A DNA stretch of 64,000 nucleotides, taken from Deltaproteobacteria bacterium. GTDB lineage: Bacteria > Myxococcota > Myxococcia > Myxococcales > JAHFDP01. The translations under genes and the position numbers were made by a program. Below the pieces are notes generated by a model. It searched no databases, was not told the DNA's origin, and saw only the letters and a list, made by a program, of their open reading frames with translations. Below, one piece after another: positions 63,925-64,000 of this stretch; position 1 is the stretch's first letter; every line of letters starts with the position of its first letter. Location of the stretch: positions 1 through 64,000 of the forward strand of contig JAHFDP010000003.1 of NCBI GenBank assembly GCA_023248955.1, given 5' to 3'.

Positions 63925-64000
63925 GTCGCACGCGCTCCGCGCAATTTTCGAAAGAGCGCTGCGAACAAGAGCGGCGCGGAGACCAGCCACACGCTGACGC
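63921..64000 (-). CDS. Upstream ABC permease, C-terminal end only
   Basis: The last 25 codons of a gene that enters from the right edge, ending TGA 63921-63923 in ATGA overlap with the next permease. The visible part, SVWLVSAPLLFAALFRKLRG, looks like a last membrane segment with basic tail, consistent with the partner permease of a nucleoside-type importer. Confidence 0.7.
   Translation of the reverse strand, partial: VSVWLVSAPLLFAALFRKLRGARAT

Overview
The window is one high-GC bacterial chromosome segment, dense with genes on both strands. Many outer-membrane or secreted lipoproteins (a Pal-like protein with a Cys-rich head, an RCC1-repeat protein, a CpoB-like protein), GlmL and KamA homologues, and abundant ATGA/TAATG start-stop overlaps suggest a Gram-negative of the former Deltaproteobacteria, most plausibly Myxococcota. 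This placement is an inference from gene content; there is no rRNA or tRNA gene here to anchor it.

Layout. 0-1.4 kb: biotin genes bioB-bioF (bioF cut by the left edge). 1.5-10.2 kb: a MATE exporter, a lipoprotein, an odd SDR with a zinc-finger head, a HAD phosphatase, a DUF2723 membrane protein and the RNA helicase RhlE. 10.4-13.4 kb: a GlmL-type ASKHA protein with a conserved uncharacterised partner, then a cold-shock protein. 13.7-19.9 kb: rhomboid, M16 peptidase and histidine kinase in a run, plus lipoproteins. 19.9-22.3 kb: two dispersed repeat families, one split by a group II intron with its own reverse transcriptase. 22.3-29.0 kb: the folD-gcvT-gcvH-gcvP operon (glycine cleavage feeding methylene-THF to FolD) with a membrane protein behind it. 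29.3-30.9 kb: two toxin-antitoxin pairs. 31-40 kb: ECF sigma factor, FabL-like reductase, HD-GYP protein, RidA, two divergent lysine-2,3-aminomutase homologues, DedA, and an HTH-ATPase-DUF4325 regulator.

40.1-50.3 kb is a phosphate locus: phoB-phoR, then (after an accessory insert with BrnTA, a lower-GC membrane-protein gene and an M23 lipoprotein) a Pho box, a Porin O/P and pstSCAB-phoU. 50.3-56.5 kb: RCC1-repeat lipoprotein, a Phd/PIN toxin-antitoxin pair, a nucleotidyltransferase pair, a ferritin-like protein and a metallophosphoesterase, with second copies of both dispersed repeat families. 56.6-64 kb: a YcaQ-like winged-helix protein that seems to start at ATT, TfoX-N protein, PBP1A, pal-like and cpoB-like genes, a lipase and two nucleoside/BMP-type ABC permeases (one cut by the right edge).

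The most notable material is: the GlmL + barrel-sandwich partner pair; the intron-split repeat with an intact copy elsewhere; a G/C-rich palindromic repeat that supplies the C-termini of RhlE and GcvP; non-standard start codons (ATT, CTG) backed by ribosome-site or overlap geometry; and the HTH-ATPase-DUF4325 regulator with three 11-bp phased upstream repeats.
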